Notes: generated by a model not told the origin, from the sequence alone. DNA of 64,000 bases from G963677085 sp963677085 (GCA_963677085.2 CAXXFH010000004.1:2480001-2544000), one strand, 5' to 3'; shown: positions 18,482 to 27,037, numbered from the stretch's first letter. Numbers and translations are program-made.

Positions 18482-19843
18482 CTACGGCGTCTGGTCGAGT
18501 GCTACTCCTATTAGATCATAACCTTGGTATTGCACAATCTCACACGGTACGATTTGTCCCGGTTCGAGGCCCTCGCCCGTTACGTACACCGCCCCGTCAA
18601 TTTCGGGGGCGTCGGCGTAGGTCCTGCCTACATAGGCGTTTTTCTGTTCGGGAATATAACCATCGATCAATACGTCGACCTGCCGATCCACCTGTCGGGC
18701 GTTGTAATCGAAGGCAATTTCCTGCTGAACGGCCAAAATCTGATTGCGCCGCTCGCGTCGTACGTCTTCCGGCAACTGGCCGTCGAGCTCGATGGCCGCC
18801 GTCCCCGGCTCGTCGCAGTAGGCAAACGCCCCGAGCCGCTCGAAACGCTGCTGCGAGACAAACTCGAGAAGTTCGTCGAATTGTTGCTGTGTTTCGCCCG
18901 GGAAACCGGCGATCATCGTGGTCCGCAGCACGAGTCCCTCGATCCGCGCGCGGAGCTTGTCCAACAACGCCACCGTCTGCGCCCGATCCACTCGCCGCCG
19001 CATCCGCCGCAGCACCTCGTCGTTGATGTGCTGCAAGGGAAGATCCAGGTAGGGGATGATCCGGCGAGCGGAGGCCAGCACGTCGATCAACTCGTCGGTC
19101 ACGTGCATCGGGTAAAGATACATCAGCCGTATCCAGGCCGGCCCCTCGATGGCGTCCAGACGCCGCAACAGTTCGGCCAATCGCGGCTCGCCGTAGCAGT
19201 CGATGCCGTAGAACGTGGTGTCCTGGGCCACGAGGATCAATTCCTTGACGCCGTCGGCCGCCAATTGCTCGGCCTCGTCGACCACTTGCTCGATGGGTTT
19301 GCTGGCATATGGTCCCCGCATGTGGGGAATCGAACAGAAACTGCATAGCCGATTACAGCCGTCGGCGATCTTCAGAAAGGCCAAATGCCGCGGGGTGATC
19401 CGTAGGCGATGATCGTCGGCCGCCGGACGGCTGGCGGCCGGGCGGAAAACCGTCCGCTGTTCGCCCAACCCCTGCAAGATGCGATCGGCTGCCACGGTGA
19501 TTTCGTCGCGACCGAACACGCCCACCAACTGGTCGATCTCGGGGTAGCGCACAAGCAATTCGTCCTTATCCCGCTCGGCCAGACAGCCGGTGACCACCAC
19601 TCCGCGCACGTCTCCGCGATGCTTCAAATCGAGCATCTCTTCGATTACGGCGTACGACTCGGCCCGGGCGCTTTCGATGAAACCGCACGTATTGATCAAC
19701 ACAAAATCGGCGCCCTCCGGCTCATCGACAAGCCGACAGCCGTGCGCGATCAGCAATCCGGCCATCTGCTCGGTGTCGACCAGGTTTTTGGGGCAACCCA
19801 AACTGATCAGGGCGAAGCTGCCGCGGGCGGAACCGTTCGTCAT
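18482..19843 (-). CDS. rimO: Ribosomal protein S12 methylthiotransferase RimO
   Basis: A 453-residue radical-SAM enzyme that adds a methylthio group to the conserved Asp of ribosomal protein S12. The N-terminal domain begins SLGCPKNLVDTE, the radical-SAM cluster is CNRLCSFCSIPHMRG, and a C-terminal TRAM domain ends the protein. The start is the ATG at 19843 (MTNGSARG); an upstream TTG at 19870 would add nine residues. It precedes pgsA and is divergent from the metallopeptidase at 20087. Confidence 0.95.
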   Translation of the reverse strand: MTNGSARGSFALISLGCPKNLVDTEQMAGLLIAHGCRLVDEPEGADFVLINTCGFIESARAESYAVIEEMLDLKHRGDVRGVVVTGCLAERDKDELLVRYPEIDQLVGVFGRDEITVAADRILQGLGEQRTVFRPAASRPAADDHRLRITPRHLAFLKIADGCNRLCSFCSIPHMRGPYASKPIEQVVDEAEQLAADGVKELILVAQDTTFYGIDCYGEPRLAELLRRLDAIEGPAWIRLMYLYPMHVTDELIDVLASARRIIPYLDLPLQHINDEVLRRMRRRVDRAQTVALLDKLRARIEGLVLRTTMIAGFPGETQQQFDELLEFVSQQRFERLGAFAYCDEPGTAAIELDGQLPEDVRRERRNQILAVQQEIAFDYNARQVDRQVDVLIDGYIPEQKNAYVGRTYADAPEIDGAVYVTGEGLEPGQIVPCEIVQYQGYDLIGVALDQTP

Positions 19844-19957
19844 AAGGGAATTTCCAAGGGTTTCGATCAAGTCGTCCTTCGAGGATTCGTCGGACGGTAG
19901 CGAATCAAGTCATCGTAACGCAACGACCGGAAAACGATAAGTGGGCCGCCCCATCGC

Positions 19958-19985
19958 TTGACTCCTTTGCGGCAGATGCTATAGT
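19958..19985 (+). promoter_or_regulatory. Sigma70-type promoter for the ImmA/IrrE-like gene
   Basis: TTGACT (19958-19963), a 16-base spacer and TATAGT (19980-19985). This is close to consensus and the clearest promoter in the window. It reads toward the metallopeptidase gene whose ATG is at 20087. Confidence 0.7.
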
Positions 19986-20001
19986 GTACGCACGTACACT
20001 A
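19982..20001. promoter_or_regulatory. 20-bp palindromic operator overlapping the -10 box
   Basis: TAGTGTACG and CGTACACTA form a perfect 9-bp inverted repeat around CA. It overlaps the -10 and the expected start of transcription, as expected for a repressor site. The binding protein is not identifiable here; a LexA-like or XRE-like dimer is possible. Confidence 0.65.
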
Positions 20002-20086
20002 ATCGCCGCGGGTGATTTGGCCGCTTGCGGCTTCGTCGACCCAAAAAAAACAAACCGAACCGGCAGCCAACTTTGAGATCCAACCC

Positions 20087-20839
20087 ATGATTCCCGAACT
20101 TGCACCCGAGGAATTGTCGACCGCCCTGGACACGGTGGCCTCAGAACTGCTTGCCACGGCCGGCATTGAGCGGCCACCGGTCGATGCCTTTGCGGTGGCC
20201 GCCGCGTTGGGGATTACAGTCGCCCGCGACGACGCTCAAGGAGGCCGCGGCCGCTACGTGCGGTTGGGAAGCTATACCGGTAGCGGCAACGGTCGGCCCA
20301 CGATTCTGATTCGTTCCGACCCACGGCCCCAGCGGCGTCAATGGACCGTTGCCCATGAAATCGGCGAGCACACTGCGTGGCAGGTATATGCCGCGTTGGA
20401 CGTCGATCCACGCGAGGCGCCCGCCGGTGCACGAGAAACGGTGGCCAATCACTTGGCTTCCCGGCTGTTGTTGCCCAGCATGTGGTTCGTCGACGACGGG
20501 CAGTCGTGTTTCTGGGACTTGGCCGAGTTGAAGGTCCGATACGCCACGGCCAGCCACGAGTTGATCGCTCGCCGGATGCTCGACTGCCCGCCGCCGGTGG
20601 TGGTGAGCATCTTCGACCAGAAGCGGCTATATTTTCGCCGTAGCAATCTGTCGGGCCGAGTGCCGCCGCCTTCGACGGCCGAGCAGCAATGCTGGCAACG
20701 AGTCCATGAGACGGGCCGAGCCAAACAGATCGTCGACGGCCTTTGCACCATCCACGGCTGGGCGGTTCACGAAGACCAATGGCGACGAGAAATCCTCCGT
20801 ACCGAACTGACGACCGTCGAGGGCTACGTTTTTTCGTAG
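20087..20839 (+). CDS. ImmA/IrrE-like metallopeptidase
   Basis: A 250-residue protein of the ImmA/IrrE group, which cleaves repressors to switch on stress or mobile-element genes. It shows the typical lead-in ERPPVDAFAVAAALGITV (28-45), the zinc helix AHEIGEH (89-95), and ETVANHLASRLLLP, whose Glu is the usual third ligand. Unusually, the second His is one position late (HEIGEH rather than HExxH), so Glu94 takes the ordinary His place. The start is the ATG at 20087; an upstream in-frame GTG at 20012 is less likely. No XRE repressor gene is adjacent. It has a clear promoter with an operator at 19982-20001. Confidence 0.75.
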   Translation: MIPELAPEELSTALDTVASELLATAGIERPPVDAFAVAAALGITVARDDAQGGRGRYVRLGSYTGSGNGRPTILIRSDPRPQRRQWTVAHEIGEHTAWQVYAALDVDPREAPAGARETVANHLASRLLLPSMWFVDDGQSCFWDLAELKVRYATASHELIARRMLDCPPPVVVSIFDQKRLYFRRSNLSGRVPPPSTAEQQCWQRVHETGRAKQIVDGLCTIHGWAVHEDQWRREILRTELTTVEGYVFS

Positions 20840-20853
20840 TCGCTTTTTCGCAG

Positions 20854-21654
20854 TCACTCGGTGGCCAGCACGCGTCCCAGACGCCAGAACAGGTCGTCCA
20901 GGTCGATCGGCTTCGAAACTACGCCGACGGCTCCCGCAGCTTGCGCCGCTCGGGTGTCTTCGATTCGCGGCAGATCGAGCAGGGTGACCACGGGCGTGGG
21001 AGCCAGGCTTTCGCACAGGTGGCGCAACTCGTCGAGTTCGCCGCCGCGAAGGTCGGAACCGTCGAACAACGCGACCGCGGCGCCTTCGATTCGGGCCGGA
21101 TGCGGCGGACGAAGCCATACGGTCGACAGGCCGGTCGCTCGGCAGGCCGCCGAGAGCCAGTCTTCCATCTCGAACGTGCGGGTGTAGATTCCCACCAGCC
21201 CCCGATACCGCGGCAACGGCTGTTCGGCCGTTTGCAGCAAGCGTTCTTCCTCGGTGGCCGTTACCGGCAGTCCCCAACTGGAGCACTTCCCGGCGGCCAT
21301 TTGCCGTAGCTGTTGATCGGCGTGTGACGCCCACTGGTGCCAGTAGACACGGACCACCGCCGGCCACGGCTTGCCCGTGCGCGTTTCGCCCTCACACCAA
21401 CTACCCAGCAGTCCGACCGTGCGGGCCAACGGGGCCTGGCCTCGAAGGCGTTCGACGGCATCGGTCGCGAATTGGCCGGGGTAGGCCTGGGCGACGACGA
21501 GTACGTCGGGCACCATCTGGCCGTCTCGCTGCAATGCAGCGGCACTCGCCACGTCCGCAACCGAGGTAACCTGTCCCTGCGTCTGCAACGCCTCGTGCGC
21601 AGCGCGAAACTCCGAACGGTGAGCGTCGCCGACGAAAAGAATGGATAACGGCAT
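20854..21654 (-). CDS. Double pseudo-receiver protein
   Basis: A 266-residue cytoplasmic protein with two receiver-like folds. The first spans about residues 1-110 (SILFVGDAHRSEF, then PDVLVVAQAYPGQ). The second spans about 150-266 (GIYTRTFEMEDW, then AVALFDGSDL, and GAVGVVSKPIDLDDLFWRL with the receiver KP motif). The phospho-acceptor region is degenerate in both, so phosphorylation is doubtful. ATG start. It is convergent with the metallopeptidase (14-bp gap) and follows the HTH-EIIA gene on the same strand by 46 bp, so the two probably form a regulatory pair. Confidence 0.6.
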   Translation of the reverse strand: MPLSILFVGDAHRSEFRAAHEALQTQGQVTSVADVASAAALQRDGQMVPDVLVVAQAYPGQFATDAVERLRGQAPLARTVGLLGSWCEGETRTGKPWPAVVRVYWHQWASHADQQLRQMAAGKCSSWGLPVTATEEERLLQTAEQPLPRYRGLVGIYTRTFEMEDWLSAACRATGLSTVWLRPPHPARIEGAAVALFDGSDLRGGELDELRHLCESLAPTPVVTLLDLPRIEDTRAAQAAGAVGVVSKPIDLDDLFWRLGRVLATE

Positions 21655-21700
21655 GGTTAGGGACTAGAGGAAATCATAAATCCGAAATCAAAAATCCCCG

Positions 21701-22405
21701 TCACAGTCCTTCTTCCGTTTCCATGATCAGCGCCCGGGCGGCCGGGGCGTCGGGGGCGTCGTGGAGCGCTTCCAGGAAGCCGGGCACGGTGAGGATGCGG
21801 CTCAGTCGGGCCAACACCTGAAGGTGCCCTCGATCTTCCGTCGAACAGATGAGGAAAAAGACGTCGGTCAAGGGTACGCCGGAGCCGAAGGGGATGCTTG
21901 TGGGGGTTCGGCCCAGGGCCAAAAACGGTTCGCCGAGGATCTTGGCCATCGGCCGGCGAGGGTGCAGCAGTGCCACGCCATTTTCCAACGCCGTGGGGTG
22001 CATATCCTCGCGAGAACGAACGGCGTCGGCCATGGTCGCCGGTTCCCACAACAGGCCGGTACTTGCGGCCAACTCGACCATCTTGTTAATGACCGAGTTT
22101 CGCGTGCGAGCGTCGAGCGGAACGGCGATGGCCTCCAGCGGAAGCATGTCGGCCAAGCAAATTTCCTTCGGCTCGTGCGCCCGGGCCGCCCGGCGCAACA
22201 CCCGTTCGACCTCGACCAACTCTTCTTCTTCCGATAGTCCGATACGCCGTTCGAGCCAGTGATGGATCTCCGCTCGGGCGAATCGCCACTCGCCGGCCAC
22301 CTTGCGACCCGGCAGCTTACCCCGATCTGCCAGCTTGGCGACCTGCGCAGGGCTCAAGTGCAGGTACGAAGCCAGTCGGGCAATGTCGAAATCGCGATGA
22401 GGCAT
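21701..22405 (-). CDS. Excisionase-type HTH fused to a PTS EIIA-like domain
   Basis: A 234-residue protein. Residues 5-55 are a MerR/excisionase-type helix-turn-helix (ARLASYLHLSPAQVAKLADR, then EWRFARAEIHHWL). Residues 85-230 are an EIIA-fructose/PtsN-like domain: TRNSVINKMVELAASTGLL, then RED, then TALENGVALLHPR with phospho-acceptor His148, and a closing HLQVLARLSRIL. EIIA domains without transporters usually regulate through phosphorylation state, and the DNA-binding head suggests direct control of transcription. ATG start. No other PTS gene is in the window. Confidence 0.82.
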   Translation of the reverse strand: MPHRDFDIARLASYLHLSPAQVAKLADRGKLPGRKVAGEWRFARAEIHHWLERRIGLSEEEELVEVERVLRRAARAHEPKEICLADMLPLEAIAVPLDARTRNSVINKMVELAASTGLLWEPATMADAVRSREDMHPTALENGVALLHPRRPMAKILGEPFLALGRTPTSIPFGSGVPLTDVFFLICSTEDRGHLQVLARLSRILTVPGFLEALHDAPDAPAARALIMETEEGL

Positions 22406-22556
22406 GGAAGAAAGTCTTCAGTTGTCAGAGATCGCTTTTCAGTAATTTTCGCGAGGCGTGGTCGCTTCAGCCACCATGTTCGGTGCGAGCGTTTCGCATC
22501 GTTTGGCGTTGAGCGTTTCAGGTTGAACGTCTTACACAAAACGTCATCGCGCTCGA

Positions 22557-23609
22557 TTAGTCCCCCACGGCATCGTTGGGATTCTCGATCGTATCGTCAA
22601 TCAAGATCGCCTTGAAACCACGGAAGGCCCCCGGCCGGGCACGATACTTCGGCATGCCTTCGACGGAAACGACCAACGGGCTGCGGACATCTTTCTGTGT
22701 CGTGATCACATCGCCCACGCGAAGTCCCAGCAGTTCGCCCGTGCTAATCGTCGTTTGGGCAAGCCGCACCTGGAGTTCCACCAACGACGTGCACACGGTG
22801 CTGCTGATCTGTTCGATGCTTTCGGGCGTCGACTGTTTGCGCCCGTAGGCCGACCAGCTATTGGCCGACAACTTGCCGCCGATTCGCTCGATCGAGTTGT
22901 ACGGGATACAGAGGTTCATCATCCCGCGGATATCGCCCAACGTCAACTCAAAGCTGATCAGCACCACCACTTCGTTCGGCGGAACGATTTGCACCAACTG
23001 CGGGTTGCTCTCCACTTGGACTACTTCGAGCTTTAGGTCGAGCACGTTTTCCCAGGCGTGATGCAGTTCTTCGAGGAAGAGATTCGTAATCCGCGAAACC
23101 AGACGAAGCTCGATTTCGGTCAACGGGCGCCGGGCCAACGGACTACCTTCCCGACCGCCACCGAGAAGCCGGTCGATGATCGGATAGAGGATGGCCGGGT
23201 TGATGTCCAGAATCAGGTTGCCTTCAAACGGCTCGGCTTTCAGCAGGTTGAAGCAGGTGGGGTTTTCCAGGCTGAAAACGAATTCGCTGTAGGTGAGCTG
23301 GTCGACACTCGTGAGCTTTACTTCAACAATACTGCGGAGCATGGCCGACAGCGCCGCGCCGAAGTTTCGCCCGAAACCTTCGTGCAGCGTTTGCAGCGCC
23401 CGCATCTGCTCTTTGCCGACGCGTTCGGGTCGCTTGAAGTCGTAGGGCGTGATCTTCTCGCGAGGTTTCGGGGGCGTGAATCCCGGGGAACTCCCGCCGG
23501 AGCGTGGCGGCGCCGACGGCGCAGCCGCCTCTGCTGTCTCCGCGCCGCCAGTGGCCATTGCGCTGAGCAGACTCTCCACTTCCGTTTGGCTGAGTACTTC
23601 TCCACTCAC
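22557..23609 (-). CDS. fliM: Flagellar motor switch protein FliM
   Basis: About 350 residues. It is the C-ring subunit that links CheY-P to rotor switching at the inner face of the membrane. The N-terminal SGEVLSQTEVESLLSAM lies where the CheY-binding segment of FliM starts. A Pro-rich linker follows, then the YDFKRPERV motif, the CheC-like middle domain (LLGGGREG) and a C-terminal SpoA domain (GLRVGDVI). The start is GTG at 23609, with AAGGG seven bases upstream; a TTG at 23663 would add 18 residues. No other flagellar gene is adjacent. Confidence 0.9.
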   Translation of the reverse strand: MSGEVLSQTEVESLLSAMATGGAETAEAAAPSAPPRSGGSSPGFTPPKPREKITPYDFKRPERVGKEQMRALQTLHEGFGRNFGAALSAMLRSIVEVKLTSVDQLTYSEFVFSLENPTCFNLLKAEPFEGNLILDINPAILYPIIDRLLGGGREGSPLARRPLTEIELRLVSRITNLFLEELHHAWENVLDLKLEVVQVESNPQLVQIVPPNEVVVLISFELTLGDIRGMMNLCIPYNSIERIGGKLSANSWSAYGRKQSTPESIEQISSTVCTSLVELQVRLAQTTISTGELLGLRVGDVITTQKDVRSPLVVSVEGMPKYRARPGAFRGFKAILIDDTIENPNDAVGD

Positions 23610-23688
23610 GGACGAACCCTTGATAACAGACTTACTGGAGCTTGATTTCTTGCGAAGCCGCAAGCAGCTTCGTTGCTACTCCCAATTC

Positions 23689-24960
23689 CTAACTCCTCAC
23701 CTGTCCGCTTCCGTAGACTACGTACTTGTAGCTGGTCAGCTCGTTGATGCCGCAGGGGCCCCGGGCGTGGAACTTGTCGGTGCTGATGCCGATTTCCGCT
23801 CCCAGGCCGAATTCCCCGCCGTCGTTGAAGCGCGTACTGGCGTTGATCATCACGGCCGACGAGTCGATCCGCGTGGCAAACTCCCGGGCGGCGGCCAACT
23901 CGCGCGTGACAATCGCTTCGGTGTGTTGCGAACTGTAACGGTTGATGTGTTCGACCGCCTCGTCGAGACTCTCGACCACTTTGACTGACACGACCGGGCC
24001 CAGGTATTCGTAGCCGTAGTCTTCGTCGGTGGCCGGTTTGGCCTCGGGCAGCAATTTGCAGGTGACCTCGTCGCCGCGAATTTCGATGCCCTGCGCCAGA
24101 AGCGCCTTGCCAATGCGCGGCAGAAGCGTTTCGGCCACCTCGGCATGAACAACGAGCGATTCGGCCGCGTTGCATACACCCATCCGCTGACACTTCGAGT
24201 TCACCACGATTTGTTCGGCCATTTTGGCGTCGGCCGCCCGATCGATATACACATGGCAATTGCCAGCGTAGTGCTTGATGACCGGCATCCGAGCTTCTTC
24301 GCTTACGCGACGGATGAGGCTCTCGCCGCCGCGGGGGATCGTCACGCTGATGTACTCGGGCATGCGGAGAAAGTGGCCCACGGCCTCGCGATCGGTTGTG
24401 GCGACCAATTGCACGGCATCGGCCGGCAACCCCGCTTCGATGGCCGCTTCGGCCAGCACGGCCGCGATGGCTTGGTTGCTATGAACCGCTTCTTTTCCAC
24501 CGCGAAGGATCACTGCGTTGCCGCTTTTTACACACAACGCTGCGGCGTCGGCCGTTACATTGGGACGCGACTCGTAGATGAAAAAAACCACGCCCAACGG
24601 CACGCGAACCTTTTCGACCACCAACCCGTTGGGCCGCACCGACGACGAAATCACCTCGCCGATCGGCTCGGGCAACATCGACACTTCCTCCAGCGCCACG
24701 GCGATCGACTCGATTCGCGCGGGCGTTAGCCGCAGGCGGTCGATCTGGGCGTCGGTCAGTCCGTAGCGGGGCGCGGCGTCGATGTCCTTCTGATTCGCCT
24801 CGGTCAAGGCCTCGCCCCGCTGGCGAAGCAAGGCGGCGCTTCGACGCAGCCACTGGGTCTTCTGGGCGCCGGTCACTTGGGTCAACGCGGCCGAGGCACG
24901 AATGGCACGCTGGGCGACGTCGAGGCAGTATTCTCGCAAGTCTTTGGTTTCGCTGGACAT
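23689..24960 (-). CDS. proA: Glutamate-5-semialdehyde dehydrogenase (gamma-glutamyl phosphate reductase)
   Basis: A 423-residue cytoplasmic enzyme. It reduces gamma-glutamyl phosphate to glutamate semialdehyde with NADPH in proline synthesis. Features are VRVPLGVVFFIYESRPNVT, GNAVILRGGKEA, the catalytic Cys in QRMGVCNAAES, and the end GPCGINELTSYKYVV. Length is normal. ATG at 24960; upstream codons in frame belong to repeat DNA. It lies just before fliM; proB is not in the window. Confidence 0.95.
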   Translation of the reverse strand: MSSETKDLREYCLDVAQRAIRASAALTQVTGAQKTQWLRRSAALLRQRGEALTEANQKDIDAAPRYGLTDAQIDRLRLTPARIESIAVALEEVSMLPEPIGEVISSSVRPNGLVVEKVRVPLGVVFFIYESRPNVTADAAALCVKSGNAVILRGGKEAVHSNQAIAAVLAEAAIEAGLPADAVQLVATTDREAVGHFLRMPEYISVTIPRGGESLIRRVSEEARMPVIKHYAGNCHVYIDRAADAKMAEQIVVNSKCQRMGVCNAAESLVVHAEVAETLLPRIGKALLAQGIEIRGDEVTCKLLPEAKPATDEDYGYEYLGPVVSVKVVESLDEAVEHINRYSSQHTEAIVTRELAAAREFATRIDSSAVMINASTRFNDGGEFGLGAEIGISTDKFHARGPCGINELTSYKYVVYGSGQVRS

Positions 24961-25012
24961 GGATGCCGGTGGTCGCTCGTGCTGTGTTAAGGTTATGAAT
25001 TGGGGTGCCACT

Positions 25013-25085
<73 letters not shown>

Positions 25086-25251
25086 AGCGTTGTTTTTCGG
25101 TTTGAGTTAGGAAGCCTTGGTCGATTAGGTAAAATCTCCGCGGACCGCCTCGCAAGTATCCCTTTTTCGGGCGGGCAAGTCAACGGAGATTCGTTGGGAA
25201 ATAGAGATTGGCTGGCGAATGTAAGTATTTTCATTCAAAACACTTACGCCG

Positions 25252-25317
25252 GGTGCCATGGGCAGCTTGCCTGCCCTTGTTCTAGCAGCGGCGGACAAGC
25301 CGCCGCTGGCACCCGGC
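25252..25317. repeat. Family A repeat, copy A6
   Basis: GGTGCCATGGGCAGCTTGCC, then the pair GCGGCGGACAAGCCGCCGC and a closing TGGCACCC. Its reverse complement is the closest match to the in-frame segment at 42629-42701 of the large membrane protein gene. Confidence 0.75.
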
Positions 25318-25366
25318 GATTCCCCCTTCCAATGCTTTGTGTGGAAACCAGGGGGAAGCCGCTCGA

Positions 25367-26242
25367 TCACTCGGCAGCGCGTTCGACGGCGGTGAAGAGC
25401 GTTAGCGCTTGACGCACGGCCGCCACGTCGTGAACGCGGAGGATCTGCACGCCTTGCTGGGCCAAGCTGAGGGCTACGGCCACCGTGCCGAACGTGCGAT
25501 CGGCCTCGGCATCTTGCAGTACTTCGGCGATGAACCGCTTGCGGCTGGGACCCACGAGCACCGGACAACCCAGCGAATGGAACCGCCAGGCGTTGCGCAT
25601 CAGCTCGATATTGTGTTCGGTCGTTTTGCCAAAACCGATGCCCGGGTCTAGAGCGATTCGCTCTCGGGCGATGCCAGCCGCCATGGCCGCGTCGCGCCGC
25701 CTGGCCAGCCAGTTCGTTACTTCGGCCACCACGTCCTTGTACCGGGGCTGCTGCTGCATGGTGCGTGGCGTGCCCTGCATGTGCATCAGGCACACGCCGC
25801 AGCCGCGCTCGGCGACCAGAGCAAGCATTTCGGGATCGCCGGCCAGCGCTGTCACGTCGTTGACGATCTCGGCGCCGGCGTCGAGCGTTTCCCGGGCGAC
25901 GGTTGCCTTGTCGGTGTCGATCGACACGGGCACGTCGGTCTGTTGGCAAAGGGCCGAGATGACGGGCATCACGCGACGCAACTCTTCGTCGATCGTGACC
26001 GACTCGGAGCCGGGCCGGGTGCTTTGACCGCCAATGTCAAGAATCTCTGCGCCGGCAGCCACCAGGGCCAGGCCATGGTCGACGGCGGCGGCCGGATCGA
26101 GGAATTTTCCCCCGTCGGAAAAGCTGTCGGGCGTGACGTTGACAATGCCCATCAAACAGGGCAGCCGCCCAAAGTCGATGCGCCGGCTGCGCAATTGCCA
26201 ATACGTGGCCGCCGCGACAGGTTGAGATGTTGAGTCGTTCAT
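25367..26242 (-). CDS. folP: Dihydropteroate synthase
   Basis: A 291-residue TIM-barrel enzyme that joins 6-hydroxymethyl-dihydropterin diphosphate and p-aminobenzoate in folate synthesis. It contains both signatures: MGIVNVTPDSFSDGGKF (31-47) and ILDIGGQSTRPGS, as well as DPGIGFGKT and GPSRKRFI. ATG start at 26242. It follows the LptE-like gene on the same strand by 10 bp, so the two are probably co-transcribed. Confidence 0.95.
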   Translation of the reverse strand: MNDSTSQPVAAATYWQLRSRRIDFGRLPCLMGIVNVTPDSFSDGGKFLDPAAAVDHGLALVAAGAEILDIGGQSTRPGSESVTIDEELRRVMPVISALCQQTDVPVSIDTDKATVARETLDAGAEIVNDVTALAGDPEMLALVAERGCGVCLMHMQGTPRTMQQQPRYKDVVAEVTNWLARRRDAAMAAGIARERIALDPGIGFGKTTEHNIELMRNAWRFHSLGCPVLVGPSRKRFIAEVLQDAEADRTFGTVAVALSLAQQGVQILRVHDVAAVRQALTLFTAVERAAE

Positions 26243-26252
26243 GGACCCGAGT

Positions 26253-26864
26253 CTACCACGGGTTTTCCATCAACGCCACGATCTGCTGGGCCAATCGTTC
26301 GATGGCCTGTTGTTGGGCGGTGGCCACCGATTGGCCCAGCTCGGGCACGAGATTAGCCTGCGAGCTGACCTCGGTTAGCTCGGGGGGAAGCACAATGGTT
26401 TGGTAATCGCGGAGCACCTGCCCGCGGCGGTCGATCCAACTGACCTCGACCGTTAGGTTGACTTGCACTTCTCGCGCTTCGCCCGTTTTGGCTTGAACGA
26501 CAACGCTTTTGTTCTCCTCGACAATCCGGCCGGAAAGGATACTGTCGGCGTCGCTACGGCCAACCACTTTGTAGGGCGTATCGGCTTCGATCCGCTTGCT
26601 CACGGCCTCGGTCAATCGCTCGCCCAGGTTGCGGCGGAAGCTGGCCGATTCGAAGATCGGCACGTAGACCGAGTGGATGTGGCCGGGATAGAGCAACTGG
26701 TTGCCGATCTGGTAACCGGCACAACCGGTGAGGGACAAGAGGGGAATGACCAGGAACCAATGACCAATGACCAATGAACGACCAAAAACTAAGAACCAAG
26801 CGTTGTCGTCGCGCTTTGCGCGAGAACAAACCGACGGTTCCCGTCTTTTGAGTCTATTGGTCAT
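26253..26864 (-). CDS. lptE: LptE-like LPS-assembly lipoprotein
   Basis: Proposed outer-membrane lipoprotein partner of LptD. A lipobox LTGC is followed by AGYQIG, then VYVPIFESASFRRNLGERLTEAV and a short alpha/beta domain, which is the LptE/DUF4136-like pattern of planctomycetes. The start is not fixed. ATG at 26864 (203 aa, lipid Cys48) gives a long basic n-region; ATG 26912 is also open. The hydrophobic stretch SLVIGHWFLVIP comes from tandem copies of the non-coding ATTGGTC repeat, so the signal peptide seems to have been built from repeat DNA. A family E element ends the upstream side. Confidence 0.7.
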   Translation of the reverse strand: MTNRLKRREPSVCSRAKRDDNAWFLVFGRSLVIGHWFLVIPLLSLTGCAGYQIGNQLLYPGHIHSVYVPIFESASFRRNLGERLTEAVSKRIEADTPYKVVGRSDADSILSGRIVEENKSVVVQAKTGEAREVQVNLTVEVSWIDRRGQVLRDYQTIVLPPELTEVSSQANLVPELGQSVATAQQQAIERLAQQIVALMENPW

Positions 26865-26920
26865 TGATGCTTGGTTATTCATTGGGCATTGCGCTGATTG
26901 GTCATTGAGCATTCCCCTTT

Positions 26921-27023
26921 AGGATCGACCGATAAATAACTTGCCGGTTTACCGGGCCGTGCTTCGCGATGGCCCTCGTGTTTCGCCTTGGAAAACGGCA
27001 AGTTGTTTTTCAGCCGCCCCTTA
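26921..27023. repeat. Family E palindromic repeat, copy E1
   Basis: A complex palindrome. The outer pair is AACTTGCCG/CGGCAAGTT and the inner near-pair is GGGCCGTGCTTCGC against GCGATGGCCC. It starts AGGATCGACC and ends CCCCTTA. It lies 57 bp upstream of the chosen LptE-like start. Matches are at 56117-56219, 57968-58065 and 61775-61879. Confidence 0.8.
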
Positions 27024-27037
27024 GCCGAGCACGGCGA

